A model generated the notes under the pieces. That model was not told where the DNA came from. It did not search any database and saw only the letters and a program-made list of their open reading frames with translations. Shown here one piece after another: positions 1 to 11,164 of a DNA stretch of 64,000 nt. The stretch covers positions 3,472,911-3,536,910 of the forward strand of contig ML664152.1 in assembly GCA_007570785.1 (NCBI GenBank). Reading direction: 5' to 3'. Source of the DNA: Antilocapra americana. Taxonomy: Eukaryota > Chordata > Mammalia > Artiodactyla > Antilocapridae. Both the position numbers and the translations under genes were made by a program. The stretch's first letter is position 1. Each line of letters begins with the position of its first letter.

Positions 1-534
1 GACAAATATGTGAGGCACCTAAAGTGAGACCAGTCACAGAGCCACCCTTCCCAGCACAAGAGGTGGACTTTCTTTCGGGGCTTCTAATCCTCAGAGGCTA
101 TCACAGCCCAAATAAACAAAGGTCTACAGATACAAGTCACAGTGCAGAGATAGCACTCTCCTACAGCTTCTCTGTCTCCTCTCCACTTGAATCTCCTGAG
201 TATCTTTTCTCATTGAAAAACAAGGGAGGGCATGACTTTCAGCTTTTTAGTAGCACCCTAACTGAAAATGAAGATGACTTAGGTGTTCAAAACAGATGAG
301 CAGCTCCGCATCTTGTCAGCGGGTCACAAAACTAATTTCAGAAACAAAGGTACATTTCAACAGGATGCGAAACAGGTTTTCCATTTTATATCGTAATGAA
401 AACTTCTCACATGATTTTTACTATTAAAGAAAAGTTGGCCGTTTTTTTTTTTTGTTTGTTTTTATGAATATACAAGAAGTGATTTTTTCCCACAGGCAAG
501 ACAACACACTGCTTATAAATACAGACTGGGGATC

Positions 535-700
535 TTACTGCTGGGGCTCAAATCAGGCTCCAGTACTGACACGGTGTGACCCTCTACTTTCTCATCTATA
601 ACACGGGGATGTTGGTAGTACCTATTCACAGGGCTGAAGACCAGGAGGAACACATGGAGCACTTAAACAGTGCCAGCAACGCTGGTCAGAATTAAGCACA
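535..700 (+). repeat. MIR SINE (ancient, degraded)
   Basis: The stretch resembles the MIR core and 3' half in sense orientation: a loss-of-symptom-like 'ctttctcatctataacacgg' box followed by 'gtagtacctattcacagggctg' style sequence and an 'acagtgccagcaacgctgg' segment. It is heavily diverged, as expected of this mammal-wide family. Confidence 0.6.
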
Positions 701-1633
701 CCAAATCCCTACTTCTAGATTCCTCCCTTTTCAGACTGAAATAGGGACTTGAAGTAGGCAATTAACTTTGGTTTTTCAACAGATTCTTTAAAAAGTGACA
801 CAGGAGTTATTCAGTTGATCGTCTATTACTGTTGTTGCAAAATTTAGCCTAGGGATGGAATTTACCAGAACACTGAAGCTGGCGAGCCCAGTGGTTAGGC
901 AGGGGAGCATCCATGGGCAGACCCCAGGTTCTGACGTCTGTGTCCACCATTCTGGCCGCTCTCCCAGGAAGGAAGCCTGTGCTCCGAAGGGCTGGTGTGC
1001 CAGGTGGGAGAGGGCAGAGTGTGTTTACCCTGGACACAGACCCTGGACTAGATGTGACCCCAAGGCTGAGCGCTCAGGACCCCATCAGCATTGCAGCAAG
1101 CCCCACAAGTTTCCAAAGCGGGCCCTGGTGTACGGCTTGACCTGGCTGTGTGCCACCGGTGGGCCAAGGCACTTCTGGCTCTCAGCTCACTGACCCTGGA
1201 CACCTCAGGAGAAACACTAAGGACCACACCTGCTGAATCAGAAGCAGCACTCCTTTCTCTGCATGCAGGGTCGGGATTACTTTTTAGGCTATGAGATACA
1301 AGTGTGAAGTGCATTAGAGACAGCACAGTTCTAAAAGCTGTCTTCCCACCTGACCGCACACACACATCACACAGGTTATCAGTCTCACACTGACCTAGCA
1401 GGACTGACCCGCTGACCCCACTCAGCACAAAGGGACGAAGAGGCCTGCAGAGCTTGCTGTGGCCAGAGGCAGAAGCTACATGAGCCCAAGGCCAACCCCC
1501 AGCTCGGTATTCCTTTCTCACAACCACACCCAAAACCATCACAGGATGAAGCATTCCATTTCTATTCACATACAGAAGCACATTTCCAAAAAAGGGGATC
1601 TTTGGAAAAAAGAAGAGACTTTATGTTTAAGAC

Positions 1634-1855
1634 TGTTGCTGTTCAGTCACTAAGTCATGTCCTTTTGTGGCCTCATGGACTGTGGCCCGCCAGGCTCCTC
1701 TGTTTACAGGATTTCCCAGGCAAGAATACTGGAGTGAGCTGCCATTTCTGTCTCCAGGGGATCTTCCTGACCTAGGGATTGAACCCGCAGTCAAAGCCAC
1801 ATCTCCTGCATTGCAGGCAGATTCTTTACCACTGAGCCACCAGGGAAGCCCCACA
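1634..1855 (-). repeat. Bov-tA SINE, antisense, with target-site duplication
   Basis: Read on the minus strand it starts with the tRNA-derived head (cttccctggtggctcagtgg) and continues into the Bov-A body (ccagtattcttgcctgg). The flanks carry an 8-base direct repeat, tttaagac, at 1626-1633 and 1856-1863, which marks the insertion. Confidence 0.9.
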
Positions 1856-2173
1856 TTTAAGACAGCTATTTTAAAACGTATAGATGAAAATTGAAAAAGA
1901 ACATGGGCTTTAAAAATGTGGCAGGTGCAGGACAGAAAACAACAATGTTCCTGTTGAATTCAGGCCTCCAATGGATGAGCACGCAGACACACAGGGAGGC
2001 TATGTGTCCTTAGACAAGATGGATGGCACGTGAAAGGCAGCTGAAGGCTCTCTCAACAACATGCCAATATTTTATAACCTACCTCTGTTTTTGTGTGCAG
2101 ATGAAGAGGGGACAAAAGCATCTACACACTTTCAAACACTCAAATGGAGAAAATAGTATTTTGATGAAAATAA

Positions 2174-2362
2174 AAGTGAAGTCGCTCAGTCATGTCTGAC
2201 TCTTTGCTACCAGGTTCCTCCATCCATGGGATTTTTCAGGCAAAAATACTGGAGTGGGTTGTTGTTTCCTTCTCCAGGAGATCTTCCTGACCCCGGGATT
2301 GAACCTGGGTCTCCCACATTGTAGGCAGACGCTTTACCATCTGAGCCACCAGGGAAGTCCGC
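2174..2362 (-). repeat. Bov-tA SINE, antisense, with target-site duplication
   Basis: It has the same family signature as the neighbour at 1.6-1.9 kb, again on the minus strand. A 10-base direct repeat, atgaaaataa, flanks it at 2164-2173 and 2363-2372. Confidence 0.9.
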
Positions 2363-2525
2363 ATGAAAATAAGACAAACTCAAACTATCATTCTAAATTT
2401 CATATAGTCAAAGGTATACAAAGAGACTGTACATTGTATATGTGTATTAAGAGTTAACTGAGGTTTCAGCAATTAAGACTAAATGCAATGGGCCTCTTAA
2501 ATAGTACTTTGAAGAGCAAGGATCA

Positions 2526-2827
2526 AATCAGTCAATCCTGAGAGAAATCAACCCTGACTATTCATTGGAAGGACTGATGCTGAAGTTGAAGCTCCAGTAT
2601 TTTGGCAACTTGATGTGAAGAGCTGACTCACTGGAAAAGACCCTGATGTTAGGAAAGACTGAGGGCAGGAGGAGAAGGGGGTGGCAGACGATGAGATGGT
2701 TGGATGGCATCACTGACTACATGGACATGAGTTTGAGCAAACTCCAGGAGACAGTGGAGGACAGGGAAGCCTGGTATGCTGTAGTCCATGGAGCTGCAGA
2801 GTCAGACTTGATTGAGTAACTGAACAA
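2526..2827 (+). repeat. BovB LINE 3' end, sense
   Basis: This is the terminal ~300 bases of BovB, recognisable by 'ggaaggactgatgctgaag', 'gatggttggatggcatcac' and the terminal 'gagtaactgaacaac'. Only the 3' end is present, the usual result of 5' truncation during target-primed reverse transcription. Confidence 0.85.
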
Positions 2828-3435
2828 CGACATTGCTGGATTTCCTATTTCTCCCCATGAGCATGTACTGCACTGGATTCAGGGGAAACAGTCAAAACTG
2901 GCAGTAAAGTCAAAATGACTGTGGAAAGAGCTAGAAGCAGATAACGACACTTCGTTAAGGGAGTCCTGACGGAATTGGAGCCTACTCCTAACTCCCTCTC
3001 TGTAGTCATAAAAAGACGCCTGCAGTCCCTGGCTATGACCAAGCAAAGCCTGGGAGACCACTGATGAGTTCCAGAGACACTGAAAAAAGTCAGTCAAGGA
3101 GAAAAATCAGGGTGGGGGTCACAGCCACCTCACAGGAGCACGTGAGCACAACCATCAAATACCTCAGAGACTGCATACTCGGCATCCCATTGCTACCCGT
3201 GGAGTCTGACGTTTAGAAAATAGAGAACCAGTTCAGGGCTACACACTGAGTCAAAGACTATGATGTTACTGCTGCGTTTGGTCGAAAACTAGTCACAGAT
3301 CTTCTGTCTGATTGTAATCTGGACACTGTTTAAAAATGAAGTGTCAAATTATGTAGCTAGAAAATTCTAACACCTAGGGAGCTGACTTATTCACTCTGCC
3401 TTCTCTCTCACTTATGATGACCATAAAAACCTTAC

Positions 3436-3556
3436 TCTTTGGTGGGCTCTGCTTCTGGGTGTTCGGTGGCAATCCCTTTTCATTCTTTCCTGATTCTGCA
3501 GAGAGAGAAGCTGCAGGAGCAAGTCCTCGAAACACGCCTGCTTCCAGAAGCACAGT
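3436..3556 (-). CDS. NDUFV3: NDUFV3 exon 2
   Basis: The 121-base exon codes for residues 17-56 and the first base of codon 57. On the minus strand the acceptor is ttttgtcag before 3556 and the donor is A|gtaagg with GT at 3435-3434. It holds the end of the presequence and the Lys/Ser/Pro-rich linker ending QSPPK, after which human transcripts either include or skip a long exon 3. Confidence 0.88.
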
Positions 3557-6541
3557 CTGACAAAAGAATGGCACAAAAACAGAAATTTTAGAGTGATACT
3601 ATTTATAACAGCTATTAAGGGATGAATACTATGTATTATTATGACATATAAATGCTGTGAATTCATATGGCATATTTCTAACAGTTATTATAATTTTCAG
3701 CATCTACATATATTATGGAAAGTTTGGAAAATACAAAAAAGCTGTGAGCAAAAAAACACCTGAGTTCAAGGACAGTCACTATGAACATTCGAGTATTTCT
3801 TCCAAAGTGACTTTCTCCCAAGCATACTTTTTTGTAGTCTCCAATTACCTATCAATCTACAAAATACTTGATTCTTTTCATAAAATGCTTTCCTGTGCTT
3901 AGAATATAAAGCAGAAGCACAATCTAGCCATTAAAAATGCTACTCAAGATGAATAATAGTTGCTTCAAAACTGTTTACCATATATTGTAAGTGAACACTT
4001 TACAGAGTGTTCATTCACTCAGTATACATTCACTAAGACTACTATGTGCTGGACCCAGAACATAGGCACCAACAGTACCCACATGAAGGTGAAGCATTTG
4101 CTTTTTCTGGTTATGACATCAGTTCAGTTCAGTTCAGTCACTCAGTCATGAACGACTCATTGTGACCCCATGAACCACAGCATGCCAGCTTCCCTGTCCA
4201 TCCAGAACTCCTGGAGTCTACCTAAACCCATGTCCATTGAGTCAGTGATGCCATCCAGCCATCTCATCCTCTGTCGACCCCTTCTCCTCCTGCCTTCAAT
4301 CTTTCCCAGCATCAGGATCTTTCCCAATGAGTCAGCTGTTCGCAATGAGGTGGCCAAAGTACTGGAGTTTCAGCTTCAACATCAGTCCTTCCAATGAACA
4401 CCCAGGACTGATCTCCTCTAGGATGGACTGGTTGGATTTCCTTGCAGTCCAAGGGAATCTCAAGAGTCTTCTCCAACACCACAGTTCAAAAGCATCAATT
4501 CTATGTTATCCTCTAGGAGTTTTATAGTTTCTGGTCTTATGATTAGATCTTTGATCCATTTTGAGTTTATTTTTGTGTATGGTGTTAGAAAGTGTTCTAG
4601 TTTCATTCTTTTACAAGTGGCTGTCCAGTTTTCCCAGCACCACTTGTTAAAGAGATTGTCTTTTCTCCATTGTATATTCATGCCTCCTTTGTCAAAGATA
4701 AGGTGTCCATAGAGTGGGCTTTCTATTTTGTTCCATTGATCTATATTTCTGTCTTTGTGCCAGTACCATACTGTCTTAATGACTGTGGATTTGTAGTATA
4801 GCCTAAAGTCAGGTAGGTTGATTCCTCCAGTTCCATTCTTCTTTCTCAAGATTGCTTTGGCTATGCGAGGTTTTTTGTATTTCCATACAAATTGTGAAAT
4901 TATTTGTTCTAATTCTCTGAAAAAGACCTCTGGTAGCTTGATAGGAATTGCATTGAATCTGTAGATTGCTTTGGGTAGTATACTCATTTTCACTATATTG
5001 ATTCTTCCAATCCATGAACACGGTATATTTCTCCACCTATTTGTGTCCTCTTTGACTTCTTTCATCAGTGTTTTATAGTTTTCTGTATACAAGTCTTTTG
5101 TTTCTTTAGGTACAAATACTCCTAAGAAAGCTGTGGTACATATACACAATGGAATATTACTCAGCATTAAAAAAAAAATTCATTTGAATCAGTTCTACTC
5201 AGGTGGATGGAACTGGAGCCTATTATCCAGAGTGAAGTAAGCCAGAAGGAAAAACAACAATACAGTATACTAACGCATATATATGGAATTTAGAAAGATG
5301 GTAACGAGAACCCTGCATGCGAGACAGCAAAAGGAACACAGATGTATAGAACAGACACGTGGACTCTGTGGAAGAGGGCAAGGGTGGGGTGATATGGGAG
5401 AATGACATTGAAACAGGTTAATTACCATATGTGAAATCAATCGCCAGCCCAGGGTTGATGCTCCGGGCTGGTGCACCAGGATGTCCCAGGGGGAGGGAGT
5501 TGGGAGGGGGGAGGGAGGGGGGTTCTGGAGGGGGAGCATGTGTAGACCCATGGCGGTTTCATGTCACTGTATGGCAAAACCAACACAATAAAGTAAAGAA
5601 AATTAAAAAAAAAAAAAAAGCATCAATTCTTCGGTGCTCAGCTTTCTTTATGGGCCAACTCTCACATTCATACATGACTACTGGAAAAACCATAGCCTTG
5701 ACTAGATGGACCTCTGTTGACAAAGCAACGTCTCTGCTTTTTAATATGCTGTCTAGGTTGGTCATAACTTTACTTCCAAGGAGAAAGCATCTTTTAATTT
5801 CATTGTTGCAATCACCATCTGCAGTGATTTTGGAGCCCCCCAAAATAAAGTCAGCCACTGTGTATAGGTATACACGAAAGCTTGAAAAATGAACTGGGCC
5901 AAGGTATGAAAAGGAAAATAGTGGCCACTCTCACAACAGATGCCCCCTCCATTATCTATATTTTGCAATGATTAGAATAGTTATTGCTTTTGTCATAAGA
6001 GTCATTTTTAATTTTAAATACAGTGAAGTGGACTAAGCTTTGTCCAGATGGAGAAAGTACTTTCTTCTTTTCATTTCACAGATGAGGTAACCTAAGCTGG
6101 CTTGTTAGTGACAGCCTAGTTACCAGGTCAACCAGTTCTTGAAAGCTCCCTCATTTCCTCTAGGGTTAAATAACAGAGACACTGTCCTCAAGGGTTCCGT
6201 CGAGGCTCCGGTCGGGAACCTGCGGCCCCTACACCTGTCCCTGGCCTGGCCGCACACCGGAGGCTCCTGGGGATCGGGGTCGCCGGGACCCTCGTCACTC
6301 CCAGGCCTGGCTCCTGATCCCCTCAGGCCAGGTTCCCGAAACCCCACCCCGGGCCCAGCCCCCGACCGCGGAAGCGGAGTCAGCGGCATCCCGGACGGCT
6401 GGAGGTGACCGTCAGGGCCGCAGCCCTCGCCCCGCCCTCCGCGGTCCCCCGGCGCTCCGCGAGCTCCCGGCCGCCGTTCTGGCCCCTCTTTACCTTCAGC
6501 GTCCCGGCTCGTCCTTGCCGCAGCAGAAGCGAGGCCGCCAT
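3436..6541 (-). CDS. NDUFV3: NDUFV3, NADH:ubiquinone oxidoreductase flavoprotein 3 (exons 1-2, partial)
   Basis: NDUFV3 is a small accessory subunit of mitochondrial complex I, bound at the flavoprotein (NDUFV1/NDUFV2) module in the matrix arm. Joining 6541-6494 to 3556-3436 gives 169 coding bases, 56 codons plus one base. The product begins [16 protein letters not shown] and continues through [14 protein letters not shown] and [12 protein letters not shown] to KQSPPK. This matches, position for position, what I recall of the N-terminus of mammalian NDUFV3, including its Arg-rich, Ser/Ala-rich mitochondrial presequence. The start codon has a strong Kozak context (GCCATGG). Both exons have consensus splice sites and the phases agree. 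The remaining exons lie off the left edge. The partner gene WDR4 is divergently oriented about 15.5 kb upstream. Confidence 0.9.
4118..4502 (-). repeat. BovB 3' end, antisense (left half of a split copy)
   Basis: On the minus strand this is the 3' terminal part of BovB, ending in the ACTGAACTGAACTG-type tail at 4118-4135. It is interrupted at 4502 by an L1 and resumes at 5631 with no loss of sequence. Confidence 0.88.
4503..5130 (-). mobile_element. L1 ORF2 segment, inverted 5' part of a twin-primed L1
   Basis: The minus strand encodes a clean C-terminal stretch of L1 ORF2 (motifs [53 protein letters not shown]). It points opposite to the 3' end at 5131-5615, although both lie between one pair of target-site duplications. 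The long open frame suggests a fairly young insertion. Confidence 0.9.
5131..5615 (+). mobile_element. L1 (ruminant type) 3' end with poly(A)
   Basis: The plus strand reads through the typical bovine L1 terminus: 'tacatatacacaatggaat', a G-rich run at 5488-5540, AATAAA at 5587-5592 and a poly(A) tail. A perfect 15-base target duplication, aaaagcatcaattct, lies at 4488-4502 and 5616-5630; the second copy overlaps the poly(A) tail. The whole 4503-5615 unit is therefore one insertion. Confidence 0.92.
5616..5865 (-). repeat. BovB, antisense (right half of the split copy)
   Basis: This continues the BovB of 4118-4502 immediately after the second L1 target duplication. On the minus strand it encodes a remnant of the C-terminal region of BovB ORF2 (motif [20 protein letters not shown]). 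Confidence 0.88.
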
Positions 6542-6960
6542 GGCTGAGACGCGGGCGCAGTCAGGACGACCCTCCCGGCGGGCAGAGGTCGCACCAGACT
6601 GACGCGACGCGCTACCAGCACTGTCGCCTGAGAGCCCGCCCCTTCGGGTGAAGGCGCCAATCACAGGCAGGGAAGGGGCGGGGCGGGGCCATGGCTGCTG
6701 CGAGCGCAACGCCGCCGAGGCCTTGCGCGCGCAGCACCGCAATTTCCTGGTTCCGGGCGGAGCAGCTCCAGGCCACGCTCCCGGAAAGAGCCGCCAGTCA
6801 CTGGCGGAGGGTTTCCGCTGACCGCGGCCGCGCGGCGGGATGGGTGCTGGGAAGCCAAAGTGGTCATGGTGGGTGTCGTTTCCTGTCCTCCGACCAGCGT
6901 GGTCACCCTGCAGGGCAGCATCAAGTTGGACCGTGGACGCTCTTTGACCTGTGAACACCG
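6150..6960 (-). promoter_or_regulatory. NDUFV3: CpG-island promoter of NDUFV3
   Basis: The stretch is GC-rich and dense in CpG, surrounds exon 1, and extends about 400 bases upstream of the start codon (higher coordinates). Visible candidate sites are a CCAAT box at 6656-6660, an Sp1-type GC box ggggcggggc near 6675, and ETS-like CCGGAA near 6781. There is no TATA box, as usual for housekeeping mitochondrial genes. The transcription start cannot be placed exactly. Confidence 0.75.
6494..6541 (-). CDS. NDUFV3: NDUFV3 exon 1 (coding part)
   Basis: The 48 coding bases give 16 residues, [16 protein letters not shown], forming the start of the mitochondrial targeting peptide. The donor is AAG|gtaaag with GT at 6493-6492, phase 0. 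The 5' untranslated part extends upward from 6542 for an unknown distance. Confidence 0.9.
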
Positions 6961-7009
6961 TAGTCCCAGAGCCAAGGGGATGAGAAATGCAAGCTTTAGT
7001 TTACCTGGA

Positions 7010-7410
7010 AGGTGAAGTCAACTGGGCCTTAGAAAGCATCACTACAAACAAAGCTAGTGGAGGTGATGGAATTCCAGTTGAGCTATTTCAAATCCTAAAG
7101 ATGATGCTGTGAAAGCGCTGCGCTCAATATGCCAGCAAATATGGAAAACTCAGCAGTGGCCACAGGACTGGAAAAGGTCAGTTTTCATTCCAATCCCAAA
7201 GAAAGGCAATGCCAAAGAATGCTCAAACTACTGCACAATTGCACTCATCTCACACGCTACTAAAATAATGCTTAAAATTCTCCAGGCCAGGCTTCAGCAA
7301 GTTCAACCATGAACTTCCAAATGTTCAAGCTGGTTTTAGAAAAGGTAGAGGAACAAGAGATCATATTGCCAACATCTGATGGATCATCGAAAAAGCGAGA
7401 GAGTACCAGA
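7010..7410 (+). mobile_element. BovB reverse-transcriptase fragment, sense
   Basis: It encodes the N-terminal fingers region of the BovB reverse transcriptase (motifs GGDGIPVELFQ, SICQQIWKTQQWPQDW, FIPIPKKGN). One base is missing near 7100, so the frame shifts after ILK. Neither end carries the element's natural terminus, so this is an internal relic. Confidence 0.88.
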
Positions 7411-7553
7411 CTCATTTCGGTGGCAAGATAAAAGGGTAAAACAGGTCCAACAGGAAACCCTGCCCCATTTGGTTAAAAAAAGCAACCACATAGGATTAAC
7501 AGAAATTGGTGACTAACAAGATTCTTGAGCTTGTCAGAGCAGCAGCTAAAGGA

Positions 7554-7680
7554 GGGACTTCCTTGGCAGTCCAGTGGTTAGGACTGTGCCCTTCCAATGC
7601 AAGGGGTGCAGGTTCTATTCTTGGTCAGAGAACTAAGATCCCACATGTTGTGGGCATGGCCAAAAAAAAAAAAAAAAAAA
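7554..7680 (+). repeat. CHR-2-type SINE, sense
   Basis: The short tRNA-derived cetartiodactyl SINE begins 'gggacttccttggcagtcca', has the B-box-like 'ggttctattcttggtc', and ends 'gtgggcatggccaaaaaaaa' in an 18-base poly(A). Confidence 0.8.
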
Positions 7681-7774
7681 GCTTAAGGAACAGTTTGCTG
7701 AAAATTCTGCTTTTAACTTGCCTTCACTGACCAAGCTCACCTTACTTACTTTTGACTCCTTTTTGTTGTTTTTT

Positions 7775-7938
7775 GGTCACTATGTGTGTCCAACTCTTTG
7801 TGACCCCATGGACTGTAGCACTCCAGGCTTCACTGTCTTTCACTATCTCCGGACGTTTACGCAAATGCATGTCCGCTGTCAGTGATACTATCTAGCCATC
7901 TCATCCTCTGTCACCCGCTTCTCCTTTTGCCCTCAGTC
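7775..7938 (-). repeat. BovB 3' end, antisense (left part, split by Bov-tA)
   Basis: Terminal BovB sequence in antisense ('gccatctcatcctctgtcac'), interrupted at 7938 by a sense Bov-tA and continued at 8139. Confidence 0.85.
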
Positions 7939-8138
7939 TAGTGGCTCAGATGGTGAAAAATCTGCCTGCAGTGCAGGAGACCTGGGCTCGATTCCTGGGT
8001 CCAGAAGGTCCCCTGGAGAAGTGAATGGCAACCCACTCCAGTATTCTTGCCTGGAAAATTCCATGGACAGAGGAACTTGGTGGGCTACGGTCCATGGGAT
8101 CACAAAGAATCGGGCATGACTGAGTGACAGACATTTTC
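7939..8138 (+). repeat. Bov-tA SINE, sense, nested in BovB
   Basis: The tRNA-like head 'gtggctcagatggtgaaaaa' and body 'ccactccagtattcttgcct' sit between two halves of one BovB copy, so the SINE is the younger insertion. Confidence 0.88.
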
Positions 8139-8490
8139 CTAGCATCAGGGTCTCTTCCAGTGAGTCTGTTCTGTGCATCAGGTGGCCAAAGTATTGAAGC
8201 TTCAACTTCAGCATCAGTCCTTCCAATGTTGATTTTCCTTACAATGGACAGGTTTGATCTCCTTGCTGTCCATGGGACTCTCAAGAGTCTTCTCCAGCAC
8301 CACAGTTCAAAAGCATCAGTTCTTTGGCACTCAGCTTTCTTTATAGTCCAACTCTCACATCCATACTTGACTACTAGAAAAACCATAGCTTTGACTAGAT
8401 GAACTTTTGTTGGCAAAGTGATATCTTTACTTTTTAATATGCTGTCTATGTTTGTTACAGCTTCCCATCCAAGAAGAAAGCATGTTTTCA
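8139..8490 (-). repeat. BovB, antisense (right part)
   Basis: This is the continuation of 7775-7938. The minus strand encodes remnants of the C-terminal domain ([20 protein letters not shown]). Confidence 0.88.
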
Positions 8491-9335
8491 TTTCATTTCA
8501 TTTGACTCCTTAGCCACTCCTATAGAGAACAACTCTGACATATGTTCACTACAGTAAAATAATTTTAGTTGTTTTCCAGGAAATTGGGGTGAACACCTGT
8601 CAAGTTCAAGCCAGCTAAGACTAGTTGGGATTACCAACCCTAAAACTGGGTCTGTGCCAGGTGTCTGATGAATGACCTTTTGACATCAGTAAGCTGGAAA
8701 CTCCACCCTCGACTCATGCTAAAGACTTCCATTTTTGACCATGCCTCTCATGAAAAAGCATGCAAGTCAGAGACACTGGAGCCTCAACCGTTCCCTGATT
8801 CCAATTTCTTTTCCCCCTGCCTGAGATTACCTGCTTCCTTATCTCATAAATACTTCAAGCCCCTCAACATAGGGCAAGCACATTTAAGATTTGTTCTTTC
8901 ATCTCCTTACTCGGCTGCCTTGTGAATGAACTGTTTCTCTGCTGCACACACAGATGACCCTGGTTAAATAACACTCAGACCCTTATCAAAGGGGACTCAA
9001 GTCAAGTGGATGCAATGGGACCTGCCACCATCCACACTGGGAGGCAAGGACAAGGACTCAAGCCTTAGGGTAATAATAAGGAAGGTGTACTTGTCACTGC
9101 AGAGAAAAGGAAGAAAATATGCTGATGGAATAATCATCCTTTGCTCAAACCTAATGAACTGTTGCCTCCAGGGGAAAGTTCAGGCTTGTCTTTGTGAATT
9201 TTGCATATTTTATAGATGATTAAAAATATTGAAGGTGATAAACCACAAGATCTGAAATTGGAAAGTCTACATCACCCTCATTCTTGGGATCTGGAGACCT
9301 TGGTTTTCTCCCACCAGCATTGAGGTAGACATCTG
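8491..9335. other. Unassigned intergenic stretch, possible old LTR
   Basis: No gene is seen. The part at 8600-8990 has an LTR-like order, with an AT-rich 'ctcataaatact' box, a C/T-rich stretch and 'gtgaatgaactgtttctctg' near its end, but I cannot name a family and found no flanking duplication. The rest is unrecognised. Confidence 0.25.
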
Positions 9336-9550
9336 GCTTGGTTTCCAAGTGGCTCAGTGGTAAAGAGTTCACCTGCCAATGCAGGAGACTCAGAAGACCT
9401 GGGTTCAGTCCCTGGGTTGGAAAGATCCCCTGGAGGAGGAAATGGCAACCTACTCCAGTATTCTTGCTTGGAGAATCCCATGACAGAGGGGCCTGGCTGG
9501 CGACAGTCTGTGGGGTTGCAAAAGAGTTGGGCAGGGCAACAGACATCTTG
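9336..9550 (+). repeat. Bov-tA SINE, sense
   Basis: The head 'gtggctcagtggtaaagagt' and body 'ctccagtattcttgcttgga' are clear. Short frames across it on both strands are SINE sequence, not genes. Confidence 0.9.
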
Positions 9551-10920
9551 CTACAGTCCTAAGACTCAATAACAAAGATAGCAAAAAGACCTCCTGCAGT
9601 TAACGAGGTGGGGTCATCAACCAGAGTGGCTTGAGGAGGTAGTACTTTGAGGATAAACATGGGAGGAAGTGACCCAGTGAGTTGTGGGGGGGGGGCGGTG
9701 CAGCTTGATGGATGGTCATTCAAAGAAGCGATTTGATTATCGGTGTGAAGATGACCATAGCAACCGTGTATAAGATCAGTGCCAACTGGAAAATAAAAAT
9801 GTATAACGTGAGAGTTGGGAGTTAAGCTTTATTTGAGGAAAATGAGTGTAGCCTGGGAGACAGCCTCTCAGATATCTAAGGAAGTGCTCCGAAGAGGTGG
9901 GGGAGGTCAGTGTTACATATGATGTTAGTGAAGGAAGTTCAAGCACACATTTTAACAGAGGCTTGCTGCTAGGGGCAGATGTTACTGTTAATGATTCGAG
10001 CGCTTTTCTAGATACAAAGAGATGGAAGAATTGGGCTCATACATTCTTCTGAAAATATCTACCTGCCTGTTTTGCCAGTTTTTGCTGGAGCACAGAGTGC
10101 CTTGTTCCTGATCTGCACCCTGAACTTTCAGGGGGTATTGTGGCCCATGACTTCATCCATGTAGAGGCAGATGTCAAGTGACGATTTGTAGTGGGCACCA
10201 GTGCCTAAGCCTGGGGGCAGCAGGAACTCATTGGAAGCTGCTGCAGTCAGGTGAGGAGGCTACTACATTTGGCCCAAAGGAACAGAAACCGCAGGATCAA
10301 GTGCAAGAGGCAAATAGAAAAATCAAGTGGAAGCCAGAGAAAGGACCAGTGGTTTCACAAGGATTTGTGAAGACGGGATTATATCCTATTTAATGATTAG
10401 CTGGAAAACTGTAGACTAGATTTTGCTGACAGTGAGGGCTGTTGCTCAATTGTTAATTCTCTGCCCAGAGTCTTTCTGCAGGCACCAATCACATCTGCCT
10501 GAAACTCTAGCAAATGCTGACCCAGCATTTTTAGGCAAAACCTCAAGAATTATGTTTGTCATTATTCCTTAATTAATCACATAAATTTATTTCTAAATTA
10601 CTAGAAATCTCACCCACCCATGTTAAAAACCATCAACATGCCCACCCCACTGTCCAATCACTGGCTCACTTCCTCCCATGGTTACCCACAATGTACCTCC
10701 ACTTTAGTTGATGACCCCAACTCATCAACTGCAGTTTTGTTTTGTTTTAAAACTTTTTAAGATAAACTACATAACTGGAACATCACTTGGACCTCAATTC
10801 AGAAAGGTGTTTGGGCCAAAGAGGAAAATAAAAACACTCAGCTATCACACCTGCTGCATGCATGACTTCATTCTGCATTCTGGGTTTAGACACACATGCT
10901 TGGTAAGCCCCAGAAGAAAT
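9551..10920. other. Unassigned intergenic stretch
   Basis: No gene is supported. 9785-10180 ('gagttaagctttatttgagg', 'gagacagcctctcagatat') recalls a ruminant interspersed, perhaps LTR-type, repeat that I cannot name. There is a short G run at 9689-9697. A 71-codon frame at 10178-10393 has no recognisable features. Confidence 0.3.
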
Positions 10921-10995
10921 GTAATTTTTTTAATTGAAGTATAGTTGATTTACAATGGTGTTAATTCCCATTATACCGCAAAGTGATTCAGACAG

Positions 10996-11031
<36 letters not shown>

Positions 11032-11150
11032 GTATATGTTCTTCTAAAATATTCTTTTCCATTATTACAAAGGAAATGTATTATGACATTATCCTATATA
11101 AATAAATATAATTTAATTATGTGTCTTAGATGAAGATTATTTTAAAAAAG
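10921..11150 (-). repeat. L1 3' end, antisense, with (AT)n/(GTAT)n microsatellite
   Basis: Antisense L1 terminus ('ttgaagtatagttgatttac', 'gcaaagtgattcag'). An expanded dinucleotide and tetranucleotide run at 10997-11036 replaces the normally short 'atacatatatat' stretch of this family. Confidence 0.75.
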
Positions 11151-11164
11151 CTTTCAGTAGCTGT

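Larger units (their letters stand above)
1..3435 (-). other. NDUFV3: NDUFV3 intron 2 (left end beyond window)
   Basis: This is intronic sequence downstream of NDUFV3 exon 2, read on the minus strand. It contains one MIR, two Bov-tA SINEs and a BovB 3' end, listed separately. I recognise nothing in 1-534, 701-1625 or 2830-3435. I looked on the minus strand for the conserved terminal exon of NDUFV3, which encodes a Tyr-rich segment, and for the large alternative exon 3, and saw neither. They should lie to the left of the window. Confidence 0.7.
3557..6493 (-). other. NDUFV3: NDUFV3 intron 1
   Basis: The intron holds an antisense BovB split by a 5'-inverted L1 (4118-5865). 3557-4117 is AT-rich; its last 150 bases faintly resemble an ancient L2/MIR-type tail (attcactaagactactatgtg). 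I recognise nothing in 5866-6150. Confidence 0.7.

Noticed and set aside
24..299. 91-codon plus-strand frame at the left edge as an NDUFV3 exon or new gene
   Set aside because: Wrong strand for NDUFV3, no splice sites, and no similarity I can recognise.
4460..5167. 235-codon minus-strand open frame
   Set aside because: It is the inverted ORF2 piece of an L1, bounded by a target duplication, not a host gene.
9340..9420. tRNA genes at SINE heads (several places)
   Set aside because: The tRNA-like boxes belong to Bov-tA or CHR SINE heads with SINE bodies attached; none folds as a complete tRNA.
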